Shown: piece by piece, positions 13,338 through 24,944 of the stretch
How the letters are laid out: every line of letters starts with the position of its first letter
Position numbering within the stretch: the first letter of the stretch is position 1
DNA from: Euprymna scolopes
Taxonomy: Eukaryota > Mollusca > Cephalopoda > Sepiida > Sepiolidae
Length of the DNA: 64,000 nt
Direction of reading: 5' to 3'
Assembly: GCA_024364805.1 (NCBI GenBank)
Contig: CM044489.1
Span: 32,758,741 to 32,822,740, forward strand
Notes under the pieces: model-generated
What the model was told of the DNA's origin: nothing
Seen by the model: the letters and a program-made list of their open reading frames with translations, nothing else
Databases searched by the model: none
Program-made: the position numbers and the translations under genes

Positions 13338-14133
13338 TTTTTTTTACATGGGGGTCACCACTTATCAAGGCCCGAAGGCCACTCAGGGATAAGGGTTATT
13401 GCGTGTACAGTAATCGATGAGATAGTATTGTAGTAATCATTAGTATTAGAGGTTTTGATAGAGTGTCTTACTTAAGGGGGCTGTTTGTCAGGAGTTTGTT
13501 TATGTTGGACTTAAAGACGTCCAAGTTGTAGTCAGGTGGTAAACAGGCAAGCGGCAGAGAGTTCCACTGGCGTGCAGTTCTAAGAAAGACGCAGATAAAG
13601 TGTGGGGAGAATTATTGAACGTAGTTTCAGCCAGACTGGTGTTTCTCGTGAAAGATTGGCGAGGGGGGGGACGAGGGATTGGAGCTCAGATGAGCATCTG
13701 CCATGGAAATAACGATAAAACAAAGACAGGCTCGCAACGTCTCTTCTGTTGGAGAGAGGTTGCAGGGAAGAGAAAAAGGCATCCCCCACTAAACCACGAA
13801 GTCTATTTTGTACTTTGTCAAGGCAGGATAGGCTGTTGTAGCAGCTCCTGCCCAGATGTGGCAGTAGTGCTCTATACTTGGACGTACTTTGCTTTTATAA
13901 AGATAGAGAATTGCATCAGTAGTGAGATATCTTCTGCAGAGGTAGAAGGATCCCACCATTTTCCCAGCGTCCCTGGCAACAGATTTGATGTACGTGTTCC
14001 ATTTCAGATCAGGAGTAAAGGTTAAACCCAGAAACTTGTCAAAACATGGAGCCTCCCCAAGACGAGACCCATCCATTTCAATTGATGCCAGATGGGGATC
14101 AGAGCGTTGATAATGTAAAGATAGAAGCTTGGT

Positions 14134-15603
14134 TTAGGATGCATTAAAAGTGACCAGCAACCTCTTCCCCCATTGTACCACGCGCTCAAGCTCAGAGGAG
14201 AGAGAATTAGAGAGAACTTTGTCATTTACGGCCTTTGATGTGTTGCCATAGATTGTTGTGTCATCGGCATAGATGTCAACGAATGATTTAAGTATGTGTT
14301 TTGGGAGATCATTGATGTAGATCAGGAAGAGAGTTGGGCCCAGGATGGGCCCCTGGTGGACTCCAGCATTAATACTGTGGGCCTCTGATTTCTGCCCAGC
14401 AACCACAACTCTTATGAACCTATCAGAGAGAAATGATTTCATGATTGAGAAAACATTTCCAGCTATACCGTGGGTCGAGATCTTGTGAAGTAGGCCCTTA
14501 TGCAATACCTTATCGAAGGCCTTCAATATGTCAAGAGCAATTGCCCTGGAAAGGAAACCTTTTTCAAGAGAGTCACCAATCCTATGTGATATAACCGTTA
14601 GCACATCTGCTGTAGATCTTGCAGAGCGGAAACCATATTGCATGTCACTAAGAAGGTTGTTTCTGTTGAGGTGGTTGACTATTTCTTTATTTAATATGTA
14701 TTCCAACAACTTACTCATGACACACAGGAGACTTATTGGTCTGTACTGAGAGGGAGATGACTTTTCACCTGAATTCTTAAATACAGGGCATACTGGTGAT
14801 GTTTTCCAGGGCGTTGGAAAGCACTTCTCCTTAAGGCAACGCTTAAACAGTTTTGTAAGTATGGGTGCTAGTTCTGTTTGGAGCTTTTTCAGCACTATAA
14901 CTGGAATGCCAGGGGCAGTTGCTTTACTGGAATCAAGTTTCTTGATTAGATTGGCTACCTCACGCACAGATATTTGTATGTTGCATAGCGTGTTGTCTGT
15001 TATAGGAGGAAATACAGGGAGTTGATTGTCATTGTCGCATAGGGTAGAATTAGCTGCAAAGTTCTTAGCAAATAGTCTGGCCTTGTCTGATGCTGACGAG
15101 ATGACCTCAGGTCCATTGATGATCGTTGGGATAGAACGCGCGCTTCTGTTCAAGATCCTGTTTGCTATTTGCCAGAACTGCTGGGAACCAAGCCGCTGCT
15201 CAGCTACTTTGGATTTAACGGAGTGCGCATATAGCTCTCTTGCATGTTTTATTACACTTTTACAGTGGTTGCTGGCAGTCCTGAAAGCAGCTTTAGTGTC
15301 AGTACATCTATTACGTTGGTAGCTATGGAAAAAGTGATTTCTGTGCGCGATGGCAGCAGCATATTCAGGAGAGAACCATGGCTGGCTGTTAGGTATTTGT
15401 TGGAATTTTTTGGATGGTATAAATCGATCTATGCATACAATTAACCATTCGGTCAGGTCTGATACTATAGAGGACACATCCTTTTTAAACATGAAATGCA
15501 GTGGAAGGTCAGATATGAATGTACGGAAGCTATCCCAGTCAGCCATAGAGTATCGATATAAAGTACGGTGGAGAGATACATATGAAGACTTATTACACTT
15601 CAT
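14134..15603 (-). pseudogene. RT portion of LINE B polyprotein
   Basis: An open frame of 489 codons that encodes the linker and reverse transcriptase of family B. Visible RT blocks: V-C-P-V-F-K-N-S-G (block 0), Y-R-P-I-S-L-L (block 1), Y-G-F-R-S-A-R-S-T-A-D-V-L, A-L-D-I-L-K-A-F-D-K-V-L-H (block A with its catalytic Asp), H-Q-G-P-I-L-G-P-T-L-F-L-I-Y (block B) and D-I-Y-A-D-D-T-T-I-Y-G (block C, YADD intact). The catalytic aspartates are kept, but S-K-A-F-D is L-K-A-F-D and P-Q-G is H-Q-G. The frame has no endonuclease in phase; the EN lies upstream in other frames (15794-16427). The Met at the beginning is therefore only the first in the open frame, not a native start. Confidence 0.8.
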
Positions 15604-16427
15604 TTTTATCTTAAAAGAGTAGTCGGATGGTCCCCAGAGGAGATAGAACGGAACATGAACACAGCTCAGGGAAAAGGTCTAGAAGGCTTGCATATTGACC
15701 GGGTGTATCGGGCACACGGGTGGGGTCGTGAACAATCTGTGTGAGGTCATAGGCAATGGCAAAATCATGACAAAACCTCCCCTCGTCATCGGTTTAATTT
15801 GAGTGGGTCAGCCATTCCACATTATGGACATTGAAGTCACCGCAAATGTGAATGTTAGCCGAAGGGTGAGCAGATTTGATGTGGTAAATTTTCTCAGATA
15901 TGCTCTTAAAGATAGTAACCCCACTGTTGTGGGGACGAAAGGGGGCAAATATAAATGCAGTGGTGTAAGCTAGTGCAATCCGAAAGCACATATAATGTAA
16001 ATTAGGGGCTTCTCTGGAGATATCCCTACCACATGGAAAGCCATCTGATGTAGGCACATATTCCATATCCATGGCGATCTTCGGGGATAGATTTTGATGT
16101 TAAGTTGAAGTATCCTTTAATTAAGAATTCGTCTAGAGAAGTGGTTGGCCCTATGCCAGTTTGACTTAGAAAGAATATGTCCGGTTTCGTCTCCTGTAAT
16201 TGTGTTTCAATCTCTGGAAGGTTGGGACGTAGACCCCTTATGTTGGAGATGGAGACCTGGTAGTAGGGGTATACGTTGGTGGATGGGTTTCTATGTTTAT
16301 TCGTGTTTCCTTTTAGGAGATTTGTCATGATTGATGTTTTGGGGTTTGTAGAACAGGTCGGTAGACTTGGTTGAAGCAGGACAGAGAGGGAAAATAAGAG
16401 AGAAAAGACAATACATTTTTGTGGCAC
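15604..16427 (-). pseudogene. Endonuclease portion of LINE B polyprotein, frame-broken
   Basis: Two minus-strand frames carry apurinic-like endonuclease motifs: 16427-16026 has S-I-S-N-I-R-G-L-R-P-N-L and F-F-L-S-Q-T-G-I, and 16072-15794 has H-I-C-G-D-F-N-V-H-N-V-E-W. They correspond to S-F-T-N-I-R-G-L-R-T-N-L, A-L-S-E-T-N-L and V-F-G-D-F-N-V-H-H-K-N-W of family A. The frame changes near 16050. The catalytic Glu of the S-E-T motif is Gln (S-Q-T), which would by itself impair cleavage. About 190 bases between 15604 and 15793 link EN to RT. Confidence 0.75.
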
Positions 16428-16870
16428 ATGATAAGGTAAAGACGTAACAATTACCCACTAGTATGCCATCGAGAGGCCCTACCAGAAACTACTGTATGGG
16501 CCAGAATCCATTCACCAAATGGCAATACAGCAGCCCCGGTACTTTGCACCTGCTGATAGGACATCCTTCTTAGAGGTTAATCCAAGGTTCGGTTTCCTGA
16601 CTATCAGGCGGGTAACGTCAGCCCAGATGAAACGTTTACCTCCAGCACCCTTACTAGTGACATGCCCACAAGAATAGACATACAAACAGAAATGTTCCGA
16701 CATTTAAGTCTACTCTTTAAAAAGTACTACCAACCTAGAAAGCAGCGATTTCTTCACCCTTTCTCAGAAAAATCACTCATTGGAAATGAGGACTGAATGA
16801 CAAAAAAGGAGAAGCGAGAGTTACTGGAGCTGCCGATAACACATTCACATGCATTATCTACTCTCCATTT

Positions 16871-17105
16871 AAAAAAGGTGAATATCAGGTACAGATTTGG
16901 GCCCCAGGTGTATCCCTAAGGCAATCCAGCCTAATAATTTGAGCTTTGGACTTCTGCCCATTTATGACAACTTCATCGATGAGAACGTATGCGATGATTG
17001 AGAAGGAGTTTCCTGATTCACCATCACTTGTATATTGTGAGATGAAACCTTATGCCAAACCCTGTCAAATAGCTTTGATATATCAATACTTATTGCTATT
17101 ATTAT
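16871..17105 (-). mobile_element. Older LINE family B copy, 5'-ward part
   Basis: Continues the split B copy: GGACTTCTGCCCATTTATGA (near 16949) aligns to CTGATTTCTGCCCAGCAACC of the long B copy, and CTTATGCCAAACCCTGTCAA (17049 area) aligns to CTTATGCAATACCTTATCGA. The homology fades after about 17105 within the block A region. Strongly diverged, so this copy is clearly older than the one inserted into it. Confidence 0.75.
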
Positions 17106-17392
17106 ATATTTGTTGCAAAGTTTTAGGTCCTAAATATATATCCAGTGAAACTCGGGAGATGAACCCATAATGTTTATAGTATGTTTGTTTATCTTTTTTT
17201 ATAATTTCGAACGACTTTCTCTGTTTCTGAATTGGAACACGGGCATACGTTTCATTACACCAAGAATATATTTCCAAATATTTGTACTAGTGTTTTGTTT
17301 TCTTTATTTAATTCATTCAAAGAAAATCTCCAAATAAAGACGAAACGTTAATGAACACATAAATTGGTTTGTTCCTTTTTATGTATCTCTCT

Positions 17393-17429
<37 letters not shown>

Positions 17430-17615
17430 TATATATGAATATATATGAATAAAAAAGAATGCGAAAAGTATAAAAGCTTATAACTTTTCTTTATTCGTTT
17501 TTAATTGGTGACGTGCAGGAATACAAGATAATAATATTATGAAAAAAATTAAAAAACGTTTTTCATAAGTACATAATTTTCGACCGATCCTTCAGTCTTC
17601 ATCGGTGTAGTGAAA

Positions 17616-17703
<88 letters not shown>

Positions 17704-18104
17704 TCAAGCAAATCTTATCAAATTCAACGGTGACATTTTGGTTTATGATTCTTTTTAAAATTTTTCGATTTTCCGCATAATCTTTTTGTACCAAAATCAA
17801 GAATATATAAAAAAAAGTTTAATAATTTTTGCTATCACGAGTCCTTTCGATTCATCAACCATCCAATCGTAGAAAGGTCCTCGTTTACAACTTAAAAATT
17901 ATACAAAATGAGATTAATATTAAAAAAATACAAAATCTTGAAGCGTCATACATTAGAACGCACTATAAATGATATTGCGTTCGAGAAAACAGTAACGTGC
18001 TAAAATGTCCTGCGCAGTTCGGATTGGAGGTACTTTTTAACGGTGTCCACGAACCTGCTGATTTTAATACCCGAATTTTAATCGACCTATATTTTTAATC
18101 GATA
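17106..18104. repeat. AT-rich stretch with (TA)n tracts
   Basis: TA tracts at 17396-17427, a short ATATATGAAT triplet repeat after it, and 17618-17703. No coding sequence was recognised. Confidence 0.8.
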
Positions 18105-19215
18105 ACAACTTTAAAATCACGTAAAAGAATTGTAATTCGCTCAGAAAGATTGAAATTCTACTCCAAATTACTTAGCATAGAACAAATGTAGTTTAACTCA
18201 ATCATTGTATTTCAGATCCAAATATTTGTGTTAAATTTACTTTCAGAACTATTGTAATTTGATTAAAAAGTCCTGTTTCACACAATACTATTGTGATTTT
18301 AGTAATTACTATTGCACTTTTTAGAACTATTGTAATTTCACCTTAAACTATCGTATTTGTATCATAACCAATTGTATTTTGCTGATAATTATTGTGAGTT
18401 CTCAAAATTATTTTGCTATAAACTAATGTAATTGCAAGAGAAGATCATAACAATTTTTATTTAACTAAAACTGGTAAAAAACATAGAATTATATCTAAAA
18501 ATATTCGTATTTCGCTAAGATTTATGACACTTTTAGACAAACTATTCTATTATAATTGTAGTCCAACCTGTTGTATTTTGCTAGAACTATTCTGATTTTA
18601 CTAAAATTATGTCGTATTATGATTAAACTATTGCATTCCACACCAAGCTATTGTAATATCTACTTAAAACTATTGTATGGTTAAGAACTATAGTAATTTT
18701 ACTCAAAACTATTGGATTACGCTGAGAACGCATGTTTTGTTAGTTTTATACTTAGTATTTTGTACATTATCTGAAAACATTTTTATTCTGCCCAGAACTA
18801 TTATTAATTTACTAAAAACTATCGCACTACTCGAGACTATTGTAATTGTCATTTAAAATTTCTGCCATTTTTCTATAAACAAATGATATTTTATCAGATC
18901 TTTTGTAATAATTTTTAAACTATTGTATTTTGCACATAACTATTTCAATTGTACCTAAAAGTATCGAATATTCCCTTTCTGAAAACTTAAATATTTCGGG
19001 CAAAACTATTGTTCTTGTATCCGATACATTTTCATTTTGCTTTAAATAAATGCAAGTGGTCAGAACTATTGTAAGCTTCAAACGCTGTATGTTGCTAAAA
19101 TATTGCCGTTTTACTCCAAACTATCGTATTTCGCTCAAATTCATTGTAATGTTCCTGAAAACCATTGTATTTTGCTGGAAACGCTAATAATTTTACTCAG
19201 GATTATTGTAATTAA
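18105..19215. repeat. Degenerate minisatellite, ~21-bp unit
   Basis: The segment is built from dozens of imperfect units near CTATTGTAATTTTACTCAAA, spaced 18-30 bases and most often 20-22. Clear units start at about 18249, 18287, 18309, 18327, 18349, 18587, 18628, 18648, 18670, 18688 and 18709. Individual units differ by several substitutions and small indels, and the phase is lost in places, so the array is old. No protein-coding periodicity remains. The array may extend weakly to about 19400. Confidence 0.75.
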
Positions 19216-19980
19216 ATTGAGAATTAGATTAATTATGAATTTTAACTTGAAACGTTTTACCGACGGTAGATTATCCTATTCAAATCCCAAATCATTTTGT
19301 ATTACTGCTCTTAATCTCATATGATTTTTTTAAAAACATTCTATTTGAATATTTGTACATTTGTATTTGCTATCGCTGACGTTTTCATAAGAACCTATTT
19401 GCATTCTGATGGAATTAATTTTTTTTAATGAGATGGGGATTTTGAAGAATATTCTGAAACATCCAGTGTTGATAGAATCGCATTGATTTGTGTGTATCTG
19501 AAAATTTTCTTTTACCTCAAATACTAACTAATAATGCACGTTGTGAAAATACTTCTTAGTAATATTTTCAACCAAAAATCCCTGGAGAAGAAAAGTGAAA
19601 TAAATTATAATTATAATACACTAATTAAATCTAATTTCTTACTTGCGCGTTATATAACAGATTTTTTTAATGAAGCTGTCCATCCTCTTATAACGATGAA
19701 TAGAAGAATTTAATAATAAATTAACTTTGACAAGATTCGACAAAACAATCCTCAATTAAATGTTTTGAAGTATTGAAAAAAAATGGAACTTTTATTTACT
19801 ATATTGCTTCATAATAGTTTATTTCTATATACGTCGGGTATATGTCATAATATATTTTTGTTATAAATGTTGTTGTTATAAATATTATCATATAGTTTTT
19901 ACATAATAAATTAGTACAATTAACATGATAACTTCATATCAGTGTTACTTTGTTATTACTTTTTTTTTTAAATGAACAAA

Positions 19981-20845
19981 AAAAGTGCTCCAATAAGTTT
20001 CCAGACATTTTGTACACGCATTGAAAATTGTCGTAAACCCTTGAATGTTATTGCAATATATATTATGCGATGAATGTTAAATTTTTATGACTTTAATTTC
20101 AAATAAACAACTACAGCATACATTGGAATACATCCTACTAAAGCTTGATTGTCACAGATAGTCAATTTACAAAATGCAAGATTGGCGAGAAGAAAATTTA
20201 GTAGAACGATATGCAGTAATTTTCTGTTTTAAACTTGGGAAAATGCCAGATATATGTATGGAATGATTCAGACTGCTTTTGGTCCATCTTGCACGAAGCG
20301 AACATTATTTTCTGAGTTTGTGCGTAAGATATTTAAGAAAATCACTGAGTTTCTGAGGGATGATGTGATATGTGAGAAGAGTAAGAAAATTAAATCATCG
20401 GTGTTGATTGGCCAAATAAAATATTTCATGGATAAGGACTGTCATAGGTCTATGGAGGCAATAAGTGCACAGTTTATGCTAGTGTGAGAACTGCACACAC
20501 AACTATTCGCGAGGAACTGAAGATGCGGAAGATTTGCGCGAGATCTCGGCTTATTTGACAAAGATGGGCATCAAGAGAGTTCCTCAGCTTACCTATAGTC
20601 CAGACCTTGCTCTACGTAATTCTGCTTATTCCCTTAGCTCAGAGAAAACCTTAAATACAATTGAGGAGACGAAAGAGGTTGGGACAAGGTCGTTGGCACA
20701 CTCACACAAGATGAATTTCATGGAGAGGTCTAGAAGTTGTTGCAACGCCACAAGTGCTTTACAGCCAGAAAATATTACTTAATTATCAATAAAAGTACTT
20801 ATGCGAAAAAGTCTGGAAACTTATTTAAGGCACTTAGTATTTAGA
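19981..20845 (+). mobile_element. Mariner-type transposon remnant, internally deleted
   Basis: Inverted ends are visible: left near 19983 (AGTGCTCCAATAAGTTTCCA, then GACATTTT) and right near 20806-20833, whose complement is AGTGCCTTAAATAAGTTTCC, then AGACTTTTT. Inside, the + strand encodes a mariner-like N-terminal region (20173-20480: D-W-R-E-E-N-L-V-E-R-Y-A-V, T-A-F-G-P-S-C, L-I-G-Q-I-K-Y-F-M-D) and then jumps to the C-terminal domain (20550-20770: Y-L-T-K-M-G-I-K-R-V-P-Q-L-T-Y-S-P-D, T-I-E-E-T-K-E). The part holding the first two catalytic aspartates is deleted, so it can be at most a non-autonomous relic of about 0.86 kb. Same family as 28735-29640. Confidence 0.8.
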
Positions 20846-21370
20846 GACTCGAAAAAAATAACTTTGACACGAACGTTTTAGGTGAAAGAAAAAATAATTT
20901 ATTTTCGTTCGTTTTACACACAAGTCGCCGACACGTATTTTCAACACGACAAGTATGCTAACTTTTTTTTTCATGAGAAGGTCTGTGTTTCATCTACAGC
21001 CACTTAGTCTGTTGCCATGATTCTCTCTGTATAAAAAGGGTAGGACGAGAGAGAAGTTCCGCGTGTTTGTGGATCGTAACTTTCAAATTGCCACGCGTCT
21101 TTTACATTTTCTTCTCGTCTTCTCCTTTCGAATCGCGAAGCGTCTTTTCCTTTTTCTTCTCGTCCTCTCTTTTTTTTCTTCTCTTTCCTTCCCTTTAAAT
21201 CGCCTCTTTTTCTTCTCTTCTTTCGATCATGATGTGTATATATTATGCACTACATTCAGTGACGTTAGCTTAAGGAACGTCTTGAATGATAACGCGATAT
21301 TAACTCAACACGTGAGTCGTCAATATCGGTAGTGTTCTGGTTCCGGCATTTAACAGTGGATACAGATTAC
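20846..21370 (+). mobile_element. Possible solo LTR (fossil)
   Basis: A TATA-like box (TATAAAAAGG at about 21032) lies upstream of a pyrimidine-rich region with short repeated phrases (TCTTCTCGTC three times; TCGCGAAGCGTC and close forms), then a stretch ending in TTCCGGCATTTAACAGTGGA near 21340-21359. This promoter, R-like pyrimidine block and possible primer site suggest one LTR of a retroelement. No internal genes and no partner LTR were found, so the assignment is tentative. It could instead be a host promoter. Confidence 0.3.
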
Positions 21371-21513
21371 GGGACATCAGCTACGAGAATACGTATTCTT
21401 CTAAATATAGTAGAATATGCTATTCCCTCCAAATATGATTCCAAAAAAAGTAATTTTCCTTATTTAAATAATAGTTTTCATACATATTACTCCTATTTTT
21501 TATTTAATATTTT

Positions 21514-21607
21514 CTTAATGTGCATATATACGGGAAAATATTTATATAAGGTATCGGCGCATGGCATACGTAAGATGTGCTTAAAACTTGCTTAAATTTT
21601 ATGCTGC
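21514..21607. repeat. 93-bp direct repeat, copy 1
   Basis: Begins CTTAATGTGCATATATACGG and ends TTGCTTAAATTTTATGCTGC; the centre contains GGCGCATGGCATACGTAAGA. A copy with about four differences lies at 22251-22343, in the same orientation, 737 bases downstream and directly in front of the Penelope-like fragment. Confidence 0.92.
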
Positions 21608-21826
21608 TTTTAAGTACAAAATCTGCTTATTTTCAAGTTTGAAATAATATAAAAATTCAATGATATTTAAGATAAACAAATATATATTTTAAAGTAAAAT
21701 GGCATCCTGCATCTCGGCACACACGCTTGCTGGAAAGTTGGCATTTGTGGTTATACCATGGCAAAATGTCATGCGTTTCAAAGACTAATAAATTTGAATT
21801 CGATTGTCATCAACCCTTTTATGTAC

Positions 21827-21828
<2 letters not shown>

Positions 21829-21898
<70 letters not shown>

Positions 21899-22149
21899 TA
21901 AATACCTTATTTTATTCAGCAGATGTTTAGTTATTTTAAGAATACGTTTTATAAAAGGAGCGGTGCGAACAAGCAACATACTATGTCAAGTGAGTACATT
22001 GTTTTTTCTTCAAGCTATAGCAGTTTGGAGTTTGCTGTCTAAAATTGTATAAAACATGACTTACCTTAACAAAAATAAATAAAATTAATTGTATATTTAT
22101 TTCCTCTCTCCTTTCATAGTACGTCTAATGTAATATATATATATATTCT

Positions 22150-22185
<36 letters not shown>

Positions 22186-22210
22186 CATATATATACACAT
22201 ATACTAGCAG
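21829..22210. repeat. (TA)n tracts
   Basis: Pure TA at 21829-21896, then an interrupted TA/CATA tract at 22133-22204 ending in ACTAGCAG. No gene lies between the two; 21897-22132 is AT-rich without recognised content. Confidence 0.95.
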
Positions 22211-22250
22211 TTCAGCATGGCTTTTCTTGGACCCTCTTTACTGATTATAA

Positions 22251-22343
22251 CTTAATGTGCATATATACGAGAAAATATTTATATAAGGTACGGCGCATGG
22301 CATACGTAAGATGTGCTTAAAATTTGCTTAAATTTTATGCTGC
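22251..22343. repeat. 93-bp direct repeat, copy 2
   Basis: Matches 21514-21607 except for about four changes (for instance CGAGAAAA for CGGGAAAA and one missing T before CGGCGCATGG). It touches the first codons of the Penelope-like coding fragment, so it may be part of that element or mark a duplicated insertion boundary. Confidence 0.92.
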
Positions 22344-23040
22344 TGGTTCACCCCCCTTTAATATTATGTTGAAAACAAAACTTTATACAAAATTTTTACA
22401 ACTTATTAACAAGCATTTCCCACCAAATAATATATTACATAAAATATTTAATAAAAATACATTAAAATTAAGTTATAGCTGTAGTGATAACTTAGAAAGG
22501 ATTATAAAAAAGCATAATGGAAGAATCTTAAGGATGACTAATAGAGAAGGTGTAAATACTAGTGCTAACACGGCTGTGAATAAATTTAACTACCAAAAGC
22601 CTGGGGAATTCCCAATAAAAATGAATGTCTGACCTCATCAGTGGTATACCAGGCTAGGATATTCCCAGTAGAGAACCCTATGGAAGAAAGATTCTACATA
22701 GGTAGTACCTAAATGACTTTCAAAAATAGATTCTATGGACATACACGCTCAATGAATAATCAAACATATGAAAAGGACACTTCCTTATCGTTATATTACT
22801 GGAAATTAGTTAGAGAACATAAAACACCTTGTATAGAATGGAAGATTATTAGAAGGGCCAATACTTGCCACTCATTGAACTCACCATGTCCATTATGCTT
22901 ATCAGAAAAACTTGAGATAACTAGGTTTAAAGATAGGGATAAATTATTAAATATTAAACAAGAAACTGCTATATCCTGCAAACATTCCAGAATACACGCA
23001 CTTAAAGACCTCTACATTAGTAGACCAGAACAACTATGAG
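22344..23040 (+). mobile_element. Penelope-like retroelement, C-terminal part with GIY-YIG domain
   Basis: The first frame (22324-22632) contains K-I-F-N-K-N-T-L-K-L-S-Y-S-C followed by I-I-K-K-H-N, typical of the region between RT and the endonuclease of Penelope-like elements. The next part reads F-K-N-R-F-Y-G-H-T-R-S, T-S-L-S-L-Y-Y-W-K-L and I-E-W-K-I-I-R-R-A (22717-22850), matching the GIY-YIG endonuclease pattern of R..H...F and T.LS.Y.W.L, and ends with C-P-L-C-L-S-E-K-L. The GIY-YIG core residues themselves fall in a frame-broken stretch (22635-22715, read Y-I-G-S-T/V after a shift). RT is absent, so this is a 5'-truncated dead copy. Confidence 0.75.
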
Positions 23041-23699
23041 TACAACTATCCCCCATCAAATGCCCCCCCAAAGAAGATAAGTGAGGTCGCAACTATGATC
23101 CTACCCGTATGGATTACATAAGTCGCTTAATATTCTACTTCATCAAGCAGTTATAATATTACTAACCTAAATAAATACCTGTATGAAACTATATTTGAAC
23201 CAAACGAGTAATAGATTGTTTGGGTGAACCTCGAAATAATGTATGCATGTGGATATTTTTGGGTGTGTGCATGTATGGATATATGATCTTTATATATCTG
23301 GGTAGGAAAATTAATGAAAAAAAAGATGAATGAATAAATAGATAAAAGAAAGTAAGGAATGAAGGGCGAATGAAGGAAAAGGGAATAAAGAAATAAGGGG
23401 AAATGAATAAAGATGTAGGTAAGTACTACAATATATAAGCTTTTATACTCAGTTTGTATAACCTAAATACTCTGATTTCTGTCATATGTTATTATATATT
23501 ATTATTGTATCGTTATACATCTTATGTATATCTGCGTAACCATCTAAACAGTGCTTGCTTAATATGAGGATATGCCTATGAACTTCCAGCTGAATTCACT
23601 ATAAATTTTTACGTAGTAAAAAAAACGTACAACTTAGGAAAAGGTAACAAGCGGGTGGGGTCGGGTAATATTACTATGCGTGTGGAGTTTGATAGAAAA
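23041..23699. other. 3' flank of the Penelope-like fragment
   Basis: About 200 bases after the stop may be the element's 3' UTR (with C runs at 23063-23071). The rest is purine-rich AT DNA. No gene was recognised. Confidence 0.4.
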
Positions 23700-24565
23700 A
23701 GAGAATTATGTAGTAAATGAGTTCATGCGCGTGTGTGCATATGTATGTGTGTATTTTAGATGTATCATTTGGTGGCAGTGTACATATATATATATATGTC
23801 TGCTTTTTGTGTAGATATGTATGTATAAGTGTATTTATGTATGCGTGTACGTTTGTGCATGTATATATGTGTGTGTATGTGCATGTATGTGTATGTATAT
23901 GGATGTATATGTATATATGTATGTATATATGTATATATATATATGCATAAATATTTCTGAACTATTAAATTAGGCTGTCTCGTATATGATAGTTGTAGCA
24001 AAGTATATTACAAGAATGTATGGGTGTCTGAGTATATATGTATGTTATATATGGATATGTACCCCCTTGTGGACTGTAGTGGCAAGCTGTTTCATATATA
24101 AAGGGGTTACCACACCACTGAAGTAAAAAGGCACCTTATTATTATTGAAAAAGTTTTTTCATTTGTGCATGTATTGCTGTGTTTTCCTGCGTTGTGAGTG
24201 AGCGAGTTTCTATGTGTCCCTGCGTGTGTGTTTGTATGTGGGTGTATTGTGTGTATGCTGGTGCGCGTATGCGCGTGTGTGTATATGTATGTGTGTATGT
24301 ATATGTGTATATGTGTGTATATATGTATGTGTGATTATATATATATATGTGTGTACGTGTGGATGTATATGTATGTATATCTGAATATGTTGTGTGTATG
24401 TGTGTATGTGTAAATGTATGTGTGTATATCTATATATATGTGTGTGTGCATGTGTATATATGTGTGTATATATATATGTGTGTATGTATATATATATATG
24501 GGTTGATTTGAATATCGTATGTGTGTGTATGTGTGTGGGTGCGTGTGTGTACATGTATGTGATTG
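23700..24565. repeat. Long compound TG/TA/ATGT microsatellite
   Basis: Variants of TGTATG, TGTG and TATA fill most of 23720-23945 and 24195-24565, separated by about 250 bases containing an inverted phrase CCCCTTGTGG...AAGGGGTTACCACACC (24063-24114). Cysteine/tyrosine-rich frames on + and histidine/threonine-rich frames on - are artefacts of the repeat. Confidence 0.93.
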
Positions 24566-24944
24566 GATGGGTGTGGATTAAAAGACACCGGTCAGTACTC
24601 AGTGACCATAAGAAGTGTTTTTAATTTACGGACAAAAATACTAAATTCTCAAGTACCTTATGCCATAAAACCAAACGATGGGATAGATAAAAAGAAAGGG
24701 AAATAAAAAAGATGTTTATTATCTTCAAAGACCTCACTGGTCCCCCCCCCGCTTATAACTCCCACTCAGGTTACATTCTAACTTTGTTAACGAAATAAGA
24801 AAATGTTTTTGTTTGAAATATCAGTTCTCGACGATGATTCTTGGCATGAAGACGGAGAACTTTGGTAGAGTTTTCAAAGGTCAAATCTTAAAACTTTAAG
24901 CCTTCGACAGCCAAATCACTGGCCGAAACCCGCTAAAAAAATTG

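Larger units (their letters stand above)
13338..16870 (-). mobile_element. LINE family B, long copy with endonuclease and RT
   Basis: A minus-strand element running from poly-A (poly-T at 13338-13345, then ACATGGGGGTCACCACTTAT) through 3' UTR, C-terminal domain, RT and endonuclease to a 5' leader near 16440-16870. The leader has loose similarity to the family A leader (AGCAGCC, GGTACTTTGC and CTCAGG-like blocks). It is about 3.5 kb, the same size and plan as family A: one EN-RT reading frame and no visible ORF1. The reading frame is broken between EN and RT and again after residue about 489 of the RT ORF, so it is probably dead, although still quite well conserved. Its insertion splits an older B copy. 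Confidence 0.85.

Noticed and set aside
22796-22981. Minus-strand frame of 61 codons
   Set aside because: Shadow of the Penelope-like GIY-YIG coding sequence on the plus strand.
22251-23040. CRISPR-like or other array from the 93-bp repeats
   Set aside because: Only two copies, long spacing and animal retroelement context.
23717-24624. Cys/Val/Tyr-rich and His/Thr-rich frames
   Set aside because: They come from TG/TA microsatellites and lack any domain pattern.
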